DNA of 10,007 bases from Actinomycetes bacterium. GTDB lineage: Bacteria > Actinomycetota > Acidimicrobiia > Acidimicrobiales > Microtrichaceae. A program made the position numbers and the translations under genes. Where the stretch lies: contig JAFAFN010000363.1 in NCBI GenBank assembly GCA_023423475.1, positions 1-10,007 of the forward strand, in the 5' to 3' direction. The notes under the pieces were generated by a model that made no database searches, was not told the DNA's origin, and saw only the letters and a program-made list of their open reading frames with translations. Positions 1 through 6,740 of this stretch are shown here, in pieces. How positions within the stretch are numbered: position 1 is the first letter of the stretch; each line of letters opens with the position of its first letter.

Positions 1-832
1 GCACCGAGTCGACGACCTCGGCACCAGCGGCCACGACGGCGCCGGGGCCCACGAAGGACCGGCTGATCTTGGCGTCGACATCGACCCGGGCGGACGGGTC
101 GACACCCGCTTCGAACGAGCCACGAACGCCGTCGAGCAGGTCGAGGTGCGCCTGGAGGTAGGCCTCCGGGGTGCCGGCATCGATCCAGTAGCTGTCGGAC
201 TGCACGCCGTAGAGCGTGCCGGCCTCGACCAGGGCGGGGAACACCTCTCGCTCGATCGAGACCTTGCGGTCGGTGGCGATGGTCGAGAGCACGGACGGCT
301 CGAGCACGTAGGTCCCCGCGTTGATCCAGTTGCTCGGCGCGGTGCCCGGCGCGGGCTTCTCGATGAACGCCTCGACCCGACCGTTCGCGTCGATCGGGAC
401 GACGCCGAAGCGGGAGGGATCCTCGACCGGCGTCAGCGCGATGGTCGCCTCGCCCCCCAGCGCCGCGTGGCGCTCCCACAGGTCCGCGATGTCGAGATCG
501 GTGAGCACGTCGCCGTTGACGGCGATCACACGCTCGTCGACACCGGCGTAGTCCGCTGCGAAGCGGATGGCGCCCGCCGTGTCGAGCGGTTCGGGCTCGA
601 CGGCGTAGACCAGGCTCACCCCGGCGCACTCGCCGTCGGGGAACTCGGTGCGGAACGCATCGGGCTGGTAGCCGAGGGACAGCACGACCTCGTCGACGCC
701 GAACCCGCCGAGCTTGGCCACGACGCGCTCGAGCATGGTGACGTCACCGACCGGCAGCATCTGCTTCGGTGCGGCAAGGGTCAGTGGACGCAGGCGGGTA
801 CCGAACCCGCCCACCAGGACGATGGCCTTCAT
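1..832 (-). CDS. Sugar-1-phosphate nucleotidyltransferase, probably GDP-mannose pyrophosphorylase (3' end outside window)
   Basis: Predicted cytoplasmic enzyme that joins a sugar 1-phosphate and an NTP to make an NDP-sugar for the neighbouring glycosyltransferases. The 277 visible residues begin with the nucleotide-binding signature GGFGTRLRPLT (residues 8-18) and PKQMLPV (22-28, Lys23). NGD at 106-108 fits the metal/nucleotide Asp, EKP is at 158-160, and NAGTYVLEP and WIDAGTPEAYLQAH (216-229) are sugar-site motifs. From about residue 241 the chain begins to look like a left-handed beta-helix (hexapeptide) domain, which is cut by the window edge. This layout matches the eukaryote-like, Mg-dependent GDP-mannose pyrophosphorylases. 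Glucose-1-phosphate specificity cannot be excluded. The ATG at 832 lies 6 nt after the TGA of the upstream gene with no clear Shine-Dalgarno, suggesting translational coupling. Fold assignment is firm; the substrate is inferred. Confidence 0.9.
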   Translation of the reverse strand, partial: MKAIVLVGGFGTRLRPLTLAAPKQMLPVGDVTMLERVVAKLGGFGVDEVVLSLGYQPDAFRTEFPDGECAGVSLVYAVEPEPLDTAGAIRFAADYAGVDERVIAVNGDVLTDLDIADLWERHAALGGEATIALTPVEDPSRFGVVPIDANGRVEAFIEKPAPGTAPSNWINAGTYVLEPSVLSTIATDRKVSIEREVFPALVEAGTLYGVQSDSYWIDAGTPEAYLQAHLDLLDGVRGSFEAGVDPSARVDVDAKISRSFVGPGAVVAAGAEVVDSV

Positions 833-838
833 CCGGGG

Positions 839-1648
839 TCAGCCAGCGCCGGCAGCGGTGGTGGTCGGCGCGACGGTGGTGGTCGGCGCGTCGCCCTCGG
901 CCGGAGCGACCGTGGTCGTCGACTCGCCACCCTCGAGGGGCGTGGTGGTCGTGAAGTCGGTAGATCCCGGCTCGGAGTTGCTGCCGGGCTCCATGTCGCT
1001 CGGCGCGGCGAGCTCGGACATCGACGGCGGGAGCTTCGGCTCGGCGCCCTCCGGCTGGAAGGCCAGCACGTAGGCCTCGCCGTCCTTGCGGAAGCGGGTC
1101 TCGTTGATGTTCTCGGTGATGATCTTGGGCTCGGTGCTCTCGGTCGCCTGCGGCGGCCAGACGTAGAGCATGACCTGACCCGGCACCTTCTTGCCGTCCT
1201 CGTCCTCGCAGTCGTCGCCGTTCTTGTAGGTCGTGCCGTCGGGGAGCGTGAACTCGCCGTCGCCGACCTCGAGGCCGATCTGCTTGGCGAACACGCCGAA
1301 GGTGGCGTTGTCGCCCGAGCTCGCGGTCAACCACGGGTGGATGTGGATCAGGCCGTCCTGGTGGGTGTGGATGCCGGCGGTGTCGGGGCCGTCGTCGGAA
1401 GGGTTGGGCTGGAACTCGCCGCAGATGTCGATACCGAACGCCGCATGCCAGTGGTCCTGGTTGGCGACGGGTGCCTCGGATGCCGACGCGGCACGCTCGC
1501 CACGGGCGAAGAAGACACCGACGCAGCCCACGACGACGATCGCGATGATCAGCGCGGGATACCCCATGTTCCGACGCTGACCCGGCGCGCGGCTGACGCC
1601 CGCCTGCTGGACCTTCTTGATCTTCTTTGCCGACGACGCCTTGCCCAT
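839..1648 (-). CDS. Uncharacterised single-pass membrane protein with paired-histidine extracytoplasmic domain and Thr-rich tail
   Basis: Function unknown. With the ATG at 1648 the protein has 269 residues: a short basic cytoplasmic segment (MGKASSAKKIKK), one membrane helix at about residues 30-48, then an extracytoplasmic domain. That domain carries three H-x-H pairs, HWH (His66/68), HTH (His94/96) and HIH (His102/104), in the blocks DHWHAAFGIDICGEF and GIHTHQDGLIHIHPW. Cys76 and Cys147 could form a disulfide. The last ~37 residues are low-complexity Thr/Pro/Ala (TTTT, STTTVAP, TTTVAP). I recall similar HWHA/IHIHP proteins as hypothetical proteins in Acidimicrobiia, often near sugar nucleotidyltransferases. 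Metal binding is inference from the His pairs. A GTG at 1672 would add 8 residues. The ATG is preferred because MGKAS..KK is a typical N-terminus, although neither start has a good ribosome-binding site. Position between glycosyltransferase and nucleotidyltransferase genes suggests an envelope role. Confidence 0.82.
   Translation of the reverse strand: MGKASSAKKIKKVQQAGVSRAPGQRRNMGYPALIIAIVVVGCVGVFFARGERAASASEAPVANQDHWHAAFGIDICGEFQPNPSDDGPDTAGIHTHQDGLIHIHPWLTASSGDNATFGVFAKQIGLEVGDGEFTLPDGTTYKNGDDCEDEDGKKVPGQVMLYVWPPQATESTEPKIITENINETRFRKDGEAYVLAFQPEGAEPKLPPSMSELAAPSDMEPGSNSEPGSTDFTTTTPLEGGESTTTVAPAEGDAPTTTVAPTTTAAGAG
856..891 (-). repeat. Two 18-bp tandem repeats encoding part of the Thr-rich tail
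   Basis: Plus-strand units cggtggtggtcggcgcga (856-873) and cggtggtggtcggcgcgt (874-891) differ at one base. They encode the repeated APTTTV-type tail of the His-rich membrane protein. The unit is a multiple of 3, so copy-number change keeps the frame. Confidence 0.8.
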
Positions 1649-1747
1649 ACGGGCTGACACGGTAGTCGCCACGCTGCGCGGTTCCGAACCGGGCGGGAGA
1701 ATTGGCGTCGCTCCGGCGCCGGGCCGCTGATGGACCTGATCGACCCC

Positions 1748-2986
1748 TCAGGATCGAGGTGGGCGAGCCACCTGTTCGAAGAGCTGCTCGTAGGCGAGTC
1801 CGACCGCCGCCGGTGACACCCAGTCCTCGACGAACGCACGCCCGGAACGGCCGAGCTCGGCTCGCCGGGCAGGATCGTCGAGCAGGCCGTCCAGCGCGGT
1901 GCAGAACGCGTCGATGTCCTCGGGCGGGACCGAGACGCCCGCGCCCGCGGCCGCGACGGTCTCGGCGACCTCGGTGCCGGCGTCGACGCTCGCCAGCACC
2001 GGCCGGCCAGCGGCCAGGATCGAGTACAGCTTCGACGGCACGCTGGACCGCGCCAGGCCCCGCTTGAGCGGCACGAGGTGCAGGTCGGCGGCCGCCAGCA
2101 CCTCCGGCAGTCGCTCGCGGGGCTGCATCGGCACGAAGGTCAGGTTGTCGAGGCCCTCGGCGGAGCGGCGCAGCGGCTCGAGTGCGGCGCCTCCCCCGTT
2201 GATCACGAATCGCACGTCGGCGCGGTCCCGGTGCCGCCTCGCGGCCTCGACGACGAGGTCCAACGACTGCGACATGCCCACGTTGCCGGCGTACATGACC
2301 ACCGTGGCGTCACCCAGCCCGTGCTCGCGCCGGTAGTCGTTCATCCGGTCGGTCGGCGAGATGCGCTCGGTGTCGACGAAGTTCGGGATCACGTGCACGC
2401 GCTCGGGGCGACGACCGCGCAGCTTCGCCGCGACGTTGTCCCGCAGGTCGTCGGAGAGCACCGTGACCGCGTCGGCGCGCCGGTACAGGAAGCGCTCCAG
2501 GGCCGAGGCCACCGCGATCACGCGCCGATCGGTGATCGCACCGAGCTCGACGGCCACGTCGGGGAACACGTCCTGGATGTTGAACACGAACGGCGCCCGC
2601 CGGGTGGCCGCGGCGAGCCAGCCGGCGACACCGAGCGGCAACGGCGGCGACATGACCATGACGGCATCGGGGCGGGTCCGCGTGCAGAGCGCCGCGATCG
2701 TCGCCATGCCGGTGAACCCGCCGAAGGCGACCGCACGCGCCGGGATGTTCGTCTTGTCGGTCGGGAACGGGTGGAGGCGTGTGATGCGCCCCCAGGGCTG
2801 CGTCTCGGTGCGCCAGAGGCGGCCGCGCCACTCGGGCTCGACGGCGTGCTCCCGGTACCAGGGCAACGACGTCACGATGTGGAGCTGGTGGCCGCGATCG
2901 GCGAGCGCCTCGGCGATCGCGGTCATCACCTCACCCGTGGGAGCGACGTCGGGTGCGTAGTGGGGGCAGAGGATCAGGAGGTTCAT
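1748..2986 (-). CDS. Glycosyltransferase, GT4 family, WbuB/WcaI-like
   Basis: Predicted cytoplasmic or membrane-associated GT-B transferase that adds a sugar to a glycan intermediate. It has 412 residues, normal for the WbuB-like subfamily. The N-terminal domain starts with MNLLILCPHYAPDVAPTGE and continues with TSLPWY and the family-like NIQDVFPDVAVELGAI (136-150). The C-terminal domain carries VMYAGNVGMSQSLDLVVEA (229-247), FVINGGG (260-266) and VPSKLYSILAAGRPVLAS. The usual GT4 E-x7-E motif is replaced by VPSK (316-319), as is common in this subfamily. The ATG overlaps the stop of the upstream glycosyltransferase gene by 4 nt (ATGA), so the two are translationally coupled. WbuB-like enzymes include fucosaminyl transferases, but donor and acceptor cannot be read from sequence here. 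About 99 nt separate its stop from the next ATG; a small GC-rich inverted repeat there has no U-tract. Confidence 0.93.
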   Translation of the reverse strand: MNLLILCPHYAPDVAPTGEVMTAIAEALADRGHQLHIVTSLPWYREHAVEPEWRGRLWRTETQPWGRITRLHPFPTDKTNIPARAVAFGGFTGMATIAALCTRTRPDAVMVMSPPLPLGVAGWLAAATRRAPFVFNIQDVFPDVAVELGAITDRRVIAVASALERFLYRRADAVTVLSDDLRDNVAAKLRGRRPERVHVIPNFVDTERISPTDRMNDYRREHGLGDATVVMYAGNVGMSQSLDLVVEAARRHRDRADVRFVINGGGAALEPLRRSAEGLDNLTFVPMQPRERLPEVLAAADLHLVPLKRGLARSSVPSKLYSILAAGRPVLASVDAGTEVAETVAAAGAGVSVPPEDIDAFCTALDGLLDDPARRAELGRSGRAFVEDWVSPAAVGLAYEQLFEQVARPPRS

Positions 2987-4119
2987 GTGGTCTTCGCTGC
3001 GGCTCGGTAGGCGGCGACGAGGTCGGTCCCGGTCCGCCGGGGCGAGAAGCGTGCTGCCAGCTCGTGTCCCTGTGAGATCCGCTCCGCCCGCTCCAGCGGG
3101 CTCAGCGCCAGCACAGACTGCATGGCCGCGGCCCAGGCTGTCACGTCGGCGGCGTCGACGAGGTCGCTCGGTGCGACGACCTCCGGCAGCGACCCCGCCG
3201 CGGCGGCGACGACCGGGCAGCCCCGCACCATGGCCTCGAGTGCCGGCAGGCCGAATCCCTCGTAGTTGGACGGCACGACCACCGCTGCGGCACCCGAGTA
3301 CAGCGCTTCGAGTCGATCACGGGACACCCGTCCTGTGCGTCGCACCCGGTCGTCGAGACCGAGGGCGGTGACCCGGGCCCTGACATCCGCCTCGCACTGC
3401 CCCTCGCCCCCGGCGAGCACGAGGGTCACCGAGGGGTCCTCCCTGGCGACGAGCGAGAAGGCGTCGAGCAGCAGCCGGTGCTGCTTGTGCGGGTAGGTGA
3501 TCGCCGGATACAGGAAGTAGGGCGCTGCAGGCACCGGCGGATCGTCCGATCCGGACCCGACGGATGATCCCGAGCGCTCCGGACGGGGGCCGTGCACGAA
3601 CCACGGCACGACGCGGACCTTCTCGGGCTCGACGCCGAGCAGCTCGACGACGCGGCCGCGGGTGAACTCGCTCGGGACGCACACGACGGCGGCGGCCCTC
3701 GCTGAACGTCCGATCATCGACGTGATGTAGGCGCGCTTGGTGCGCGAGAAGTTGCCCGGCAGGTCCAGCGGCTGGAGGTCGTGGATGGTCAGCACGCTGC
3801 GCCCGGGTGCTACCAGAGGGGCCACGCCGCCCGCGTGGTGGACCACGTCGGCTCCCGTGCGACGGGCCGTACGGGCGAGCCAGGTCTGCTCGGCCAGCAC
3901 CCGTCTGGCCTTGTTCGCGCCGCTCAGATCGTTGACCTCGACCCCTACGCGTTCGACCAGGTCCTGGTGCGCGGCAGGGAACGAACCGAGCACCGCCAGT
4001 CGGAGCTCGAGGTCGGCCTCGTCGAGGTCGACCACCGCTCGCAGCGCGTCGGTCACCGAGTCCTCGCTGCCGCCGACGACGCCGGGCACGAGCCACAGGA
4101 GGTTGACGAGCACCCTCAC
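2983..4119 (-). CDS. Glycosyltransferase, GT4 family (second of three)
   Basis: GT-B fold transferase of 378 residues, start GTG. The N-terminal domain begins MRVLVNLLWLVPGVVGGSE, with the loop after the first strand reading GVVGGSE. VHHAGG is at 93-98 and LTIHDLQPLDLP at 110-121. The C-terminal domain begins near YFLYPAITYPHKQH (201-214), where the His-Lys region usually contacts donor phosphates. It contains LVLAGG and ends the nucleotide site with the E-x7-E motif EGFGLPALE (Glu287 and Glu295). A Ser/Gly/Pro/Asp-rich linker at about 177-199 joins the domains and is longer than usual. The GTG at 4119 is chosen because an in-frame stop lies 15-17 nt upstream and because MRVLVNLLW is a normal first beta strand. 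The gene sits 24 nt after the upstream stop, across a 14-bp tandem repeat. Its own stop overlaps the next start (ATGA). Donor sugar unknown. Confidence 0.93.
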   Translation of the reverse strand: MRVLVNLLWLVPGVVGGSEDSVTDALRAVVDLDEADLELRLAVLGSFPAAHQDLVERVGVEVNDLSGANKARRVLAEQTWLARTARRTGADVVHHAGGVAPLVAPGRSVLTIHDLQPLDLPGNFSRTKRAYITSMIGRSARAAAVVCVPSEFTRGRVVELLGVEPEKVRVVPWFVHGPRPERSGSSVGSGSDDPPVPAAPYFLYPAITYPHKQHRLLLDAFSLVAREDPSVTLVLAGGEGQCEADVRARVTALGLDDRVRRTGRVSRDRLEALYSGAAAVVVPSNYEGFGLPALEAMVRGCPVVAAAAGSLPEVVAPSDLVDAADVTAWAAAMQSVLALSPLERAERISQGHELAARFSPRRTGTDLVAAYRAAAKTT

Positions 4120-4158
4120 GTCGACACCATCACGTCAGCACCGTCACGTCAGCACCTC
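4117..4158 (-). repeat. Three 14-bp tandem repeats at a glycosyltransferase gene junction
   Basis: The plus-strand units are cacgtcgacaccat (4117-4130), cacgtcagcaccgt (4131-4144) and cacgtcagcacctc (4145-4158). Read on the minus strand, each unit ends in GTG, and the following A makes GTGA. The first GTGA contains the stop of the upstream gene and the last is the start of the downstream gene. Two five-codon frames (GTG to TGA) lie between, each sharing GTGA with the next. Collapsing the array to one unit would give an ordinary 4-nt GTGA overlap. Confidence 0.85.
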
Positions 4159-5274
4159 GGCGTAGACCGACGTGGTCAACCGGGCGGTCTCGTCCCAGGT
4201 CCAGCGGCCGGCACGTTCGCGTGCGGCTGCCCGCAGGCGCCGGGCGAGCGACTCGTCGTCGAGCAGCGACGCCAGCGCTGAGGACAGGTCCTCGGGCCGG
4301 GCCGGATCGACCAGCAGCGCGGTGTCCCCCGCGACCTCGGCGGTGGACGTCGTCGACGACGTCACGATCGCAGCCCCCGCCGCCATCGCCTCGAGCACGG
4401 GCAGCCCGAAGCCCTCGGCGCTCGAGGGGAAGCAGAAAGCGTTCGCCGCGCGCATCAGCCCGGGCAGGTCCCCGGAGGGGACGAACCCGAGGCGGGCCAC
4501 CGGGAAGGGCACGTCGGGCAACTCGTCCGCCTCCCCCCAGCCGGCCGGACCGGCGAGCGCGAGCGTCAGCTCCGGACGACCGAGCGAGCACATCGCGTCG
4601 ACCAGGGTGGCCAGGTTCTTGCGCGGCTCGAGGGTCCCCACGAACAGCACGAAGGGCGCCCGCAGACCGTGTCGGTCGGCGACCTCGGCCGCCCGCTCGT
4701 CGTCGACGTCGACGGGGTCCACCCCGTAGGGCACGACGCGGAGTCGACGCTCGTCGAACCCCGCCGCGACGCAGTCGTCCGCGGTCGCCCGGCTCGGCAC
4801 GATGACACGAGCCGCGTGATCCCGGATCCAGTGCAGTCCGGCTCGCATGAGCCGCGCGCCGCGTCCCTCGGGGTGCATGCCGTCGTGCAGCGGGAACAGG
4901 TCGTTGACCGTCGCGACGAGTGGCGCCCGCCCGAGGGGTGCGCGCATCGGCACCGTCAGGTGCACGAGGTCGACCAGACCGGTCGCGGCTTCGATGCTCG
5001 GTCGTCCGGTGCGCTCCCAGGCGTCGTAGAGCAACGGCAACGGCAGCGGCAACCGGGCGACGGGGATCGGCGGGGTCCACGGCGACGGGGGCGACGACGC
5101 CGCCGACCAGGTCCGAGGTCGCCGCAGCTCGCCCGAGGGGCCCACACCGACGAGGTCGAGCTCGCCGGCGGCGACGAGTGCCCGGACGAGACCGAGCGCT
5201 GCGGACGCGGTGCCACCGGGAACGCGGTGCCAGCACTGCGTCAGCGTGACGGCGACCTTGGGGAGCCCGGACAT
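4144..5274 (-). CDS. Glycosyltransferase, GT4 family (first of three)
   Basis: GT-B fold transferase of 376 residues, predicted to use a nucleotide-sugar donor in the same polymer pathway. The N-terminal domain has KVAVTLTQCWHRVPGGTASA with the Gly-rich loop at 19-23, DLVHLTVPM at 102-110 and VATVNDLFPLH at 120-130. The linker VIVPSRATADDCVAAGF is typical of GT4 proteins. The C-terminal domain has FVGTLEPRKNL (211-221), with Arg218/Lys219 at the phosphate-contact site, then GFVPSGDLPGLMRAA and the E-x7-E motif EGFGLPVLE (Glu287 and Glu295). The reading frame stays open upstream to 5739 inside the dehydrogenase gene, but that part is out-of-frame GC-rich translation. The ATG at 5274 is chosen because it has GGGAG at 9-nt spacing and leads into a normal first strand. 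A 116-nt spacer separates it from the dehydrogenase stop. Confidence 0.93.
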   Translation of the reverse strand: MSGLPKVAVTLTQCWHRVPGGTASAALGLVRALVAAGELDLVGVGPSGELRRPRTWSAASSPPSPWTPPIPVARLPLPLPLLYDAWERTGRPSIEAATGLVDLVHLTVPMRAPLGRAPLVATVNDLFPLHDGMHPEGRGARLMRAGLHWIRDHAARVIVPSRATADDCVAAGFDERRLRVVPYGVDPVDVDDERAAEVADRHGLRAPFVLFVGTLEPRKNLATLVDAMCSLGRPELTLALAGPAGWGEADELPDVPFPVARLGFVPSGDLPGLMRAANAFCFPSSAEGFGLPVLEAMAAGAAIVTSSTTSTAEVAGDTALLVDPARPEDLSSALASLLDDESLARRLRAAARERAGRWTWDETARLTTSVYAEVLT

Positions 5275-5282
5275 CGGGCCAG

Positions 5283-5288
5283 TCTCCC
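5283..5288 (-). promoter_or_regulatory. Ribosome-binding site fixing the glycosyltransferase start at 5274
   Basis: Minus-strand GGGAGA, with GGGAG ending 9 nt before the ATG at 5274. It decides against the long upstream extension of this frame into the dehydrogenase gene. Confidence 0.6.
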
Positions 5289-5390
5289 ATGCGTCGCGCG
5301 GAGCGCCGGGCACCCGGACCGCGCTGGATGACCCCCGAACCACCCGGCGATCACCCCGCTGCGGTGGTCGGGCGGCCGGCTCCGACGACG

Positions 5391-6674
5391 TCAGCTGCGG
5401 CCGATGCCCTGGTAGGCGAACCCGCGACGTTCGAGCGCCGAGCGGTCCAGCACGTTGCGGGTGTCGACGACCGCCGGGGCCGAGAGCGCGCCGGCGACCC
5501 GATCGAGGTCGACACGTCCGAACTCCGGCCACTCGGTCAGCACCACGAGGGCATCGGCGCCCTCGCAGGCGTCGTAGGGGTCGGCGCAGGTGGTGAGCCC
5601 GTCCACGACGTGGGTGCCCGCGACGACCTGGGGGTCGAAGGCGCGGAGCTTCGCCCCTGCGGCCACCATGCGGTTCGCGATCTCGATGGCGGGCGAGTCC
5701 CGCAGGTCGTCGGTGCCGGCCTTGAACGTCAGGCCCCACACCGCGACGGTGCGGCCGTCGAGCGGTGCACCGATGACCTTCGTCGTCTTGTCGAGCACAC
5801 GTTCGAACTGCTCGACGTTGACCTGCACCACGTCACGCAGGAGCTGGAAGTCGTAGCCGGCGTCGGCCGCGATGCGGATGAGCGCGCTGGTGTCCTTCGG
5901 CAGGCAGCTGCCACCCCAGCCGGGTCCCGGCTGCAGGAACTTCTCGCCGATGCGGCGATCGAGTCCGAGACCGGTCACCACGTCGTCGATGTCGGCGTCC
6001 ACCGACTCGGCGATGGCGGCGATCGCGTTCACGTAGCTGACCTTGAGCGCCAGGAACGCGTTGGATGCGTACTTGATGAGCTCGGCCGACGCCGGGTCGG
6101 TCACCAGCATTGGAGCGGACAGCCGGAGGTGCAGCTGCGCGACGCGGAAGGCGACCGCGGAGTCCTCGGCACCGATCACGACGCGCTCGGGGTGCAGGAA
6201 GTCCCACACCGCGGAGCCCTCTCGGAGGAACTCCGGGTTCGACACGACGTGCACGTCGTCGCGTCCCAGCGCCGTGGCGACCACGTCGGTCGAGCCCACG
6301 GGCACCGTCGACTTGTTGATCACGATCGCTCCGGCGGCGAGGTGCGGGCCGATCGAGCGGGCGGCCGCCTCGATGTAGGACAGGTCGGCAGAGCCGTCGG
6401 CCGCCTGCGGCGTCGGCACGCACAACAGCACGAACTCGCGGTCGACCACGCCGGCGACGGTGTCGGAGGTGAAGCGCAGTCGCCCCGCGGCGCGGCCCTC
6501 GGCCACGATCTCGGCGAGGCCGTCCTCGCTGATCGGCATGACGCCGTCCTCGATCCGGGCGATCTTGGCGGTGTCGTTGTCGATGCAGGTGACCTCATGG
6601 CCGAGGTGTGCCAGGCAGGCGCCCGTGGTCAGTCCCACGTACCCCGTACCCACCACCGCGATGCGGTTGCTCAT
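5391..6674 (-). CDS. ugd: UDP-glucose 6-dehydrogenase
   Basis: Cytoplasmic NAD-dependent enzyme that oxidises UDP-glucose twice to UDP-glucuronate, a donor for acidic wall polysaccharides. At 427 residues it has the usual family length. The N-terminal Rossmann domain starts IAVVGTGYVGLTTGACLA (Gly9, Gly11, Gly14), with the acidic IDND after the second strand. KSTVPVGST (121-129) and NPEFLREGSA (146-155, Glu148) follow. The central helix has LIKYASNAFLALKVSYVNAIA with Lys201 and Asn205. The catalytic nucleophile is Cys257 in GGSCLPKD, with Asp261 nearby. The C-terminal domain has LTFKAGTDDLRDSPA (315-329) and LTEWPEF. GDP-mannose and UDP-ManNAc dehydrogenases are related; GGSCLPKD and KAGTDDLRDSP favour UDP-glucose, but substrate is not proven. 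The start at 6674 has GAGAGG 10 nt upstream and begins directly with the nucleotide-binding strand. The neighbouring transferases are plausible users of its product. Confidence 0.95.
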   Translation of the reverse strand: MSNRIAVVGTGYVGLTTGACLAHLGHEVTCIDNDTAKIARIEDGVMPISEDGLAEIVAEGRAAGRLRFTSDTVAGVVDREFVLLCVPTPQAADGSADLSYIEAAARSIGPHLAAGAIVINKSTVPVGSTDVVATALGRDDVHVVSNPEFLREGSAVWDFLHPERVVIGAEDSAVAFRVAQLHLRLSAPMLVTDPASAELIKYASNAFLALKVSYVNAIAAIAESVDADIDDVVTGLGLDRRIGEKFLQPGPGWGGSCLPKDTSALIRIAADAGYDFQLLRDVVQVNVEQFERVLDKTTKVIGAPLDGRTVAVWGLTFKAGTDDLRDSPAIEIANRMVAAGAKLRAFDPQVVAGTHVVDGLTTCADPYDACEGADALVVLTEWPEFGRVDLDRVAGALSAPAVVDTRNVLDRSALERRGFAYQGIGRS

Positions 6675-6704
6675 GCCTCTGGTGCCTCTCGTGCCGGTCG
6701 TGCC
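6672..6704 (-). repeat. 9-nt imperfect repeats carrying the ugd ribosome-binding site
   Basis: The minus strand reads GGCACGACC (6704-6696), GGCACGAGA (6695-6687), GGCACCAGA (6686-6678) and then GGC followed by the ATG. Two units end in an AGAG-type sequence: GAGAGG with 10-nt spacing to the ATG, and AGAGG with 1-nt spacing. The former is the likelier ribosome-binding site. Confidence 0.55.
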
Positions 6705-6724
6705 CCGTCCTGTGACGGGACGGG
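6704..6724 (-). other. RNA hairpin between the LCP and ugd genes
   Basis: The minus-strand transcript can pair CCCGTCC with GGACGGG (7 bp, perfect) around the loop CGTCACA, 16 nt after the LCP stop and 29 nt before the ugd ATG. No U-tract follows, so it is a weak candidate for a U-less actinobacterial terminator, a processing site or an attenuator. Partial termination here would lower the downstream genes relative to the LCP gene. Confidence 0.4.
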
Positions 6725-6740
6725 TGGGCAGCTTACCGAG

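Noticed and set aside
146..1657. Long plus-strand open frame of about 500 codons
   Set aside because: It lies opposite the nucleotidyltransferase and His-rich genes, which have clear motifs. The translation is Arg/Gly/Val/Asp-rich with no domain, as expected for the antisense of GC-rich coding DNA.
1649..1700. ECF-sigma-like promoter (GGAAC near 1683) or TACCGT -10 box (1659-1664) before the His-rich gene
   Set aside because: The spacing from GGAAC to a CGT-type -10 is too long, and TACCGT lies 10 nt from the ATG with no -35. Read-through from the operon explains expression more simply.
5306..5317. Inverted repeat ccggg-ca-cccgg between ugd and the first glycosyltransferase as a terminator
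   Set aside because: Only a 4-5 bp stem with a 2-4 nt loop and no U-tract, and such small repeats are common by chance at this GC content.
5275..5739. N-terminal extension of the first glycosyltransferase into the ugd gene
   Set aside because: The added sequence is out-of-frame ugd coding DNA. The ATG at 5274 has a GGGAG ribosome-binding site and begins the normal first strand of the fold.
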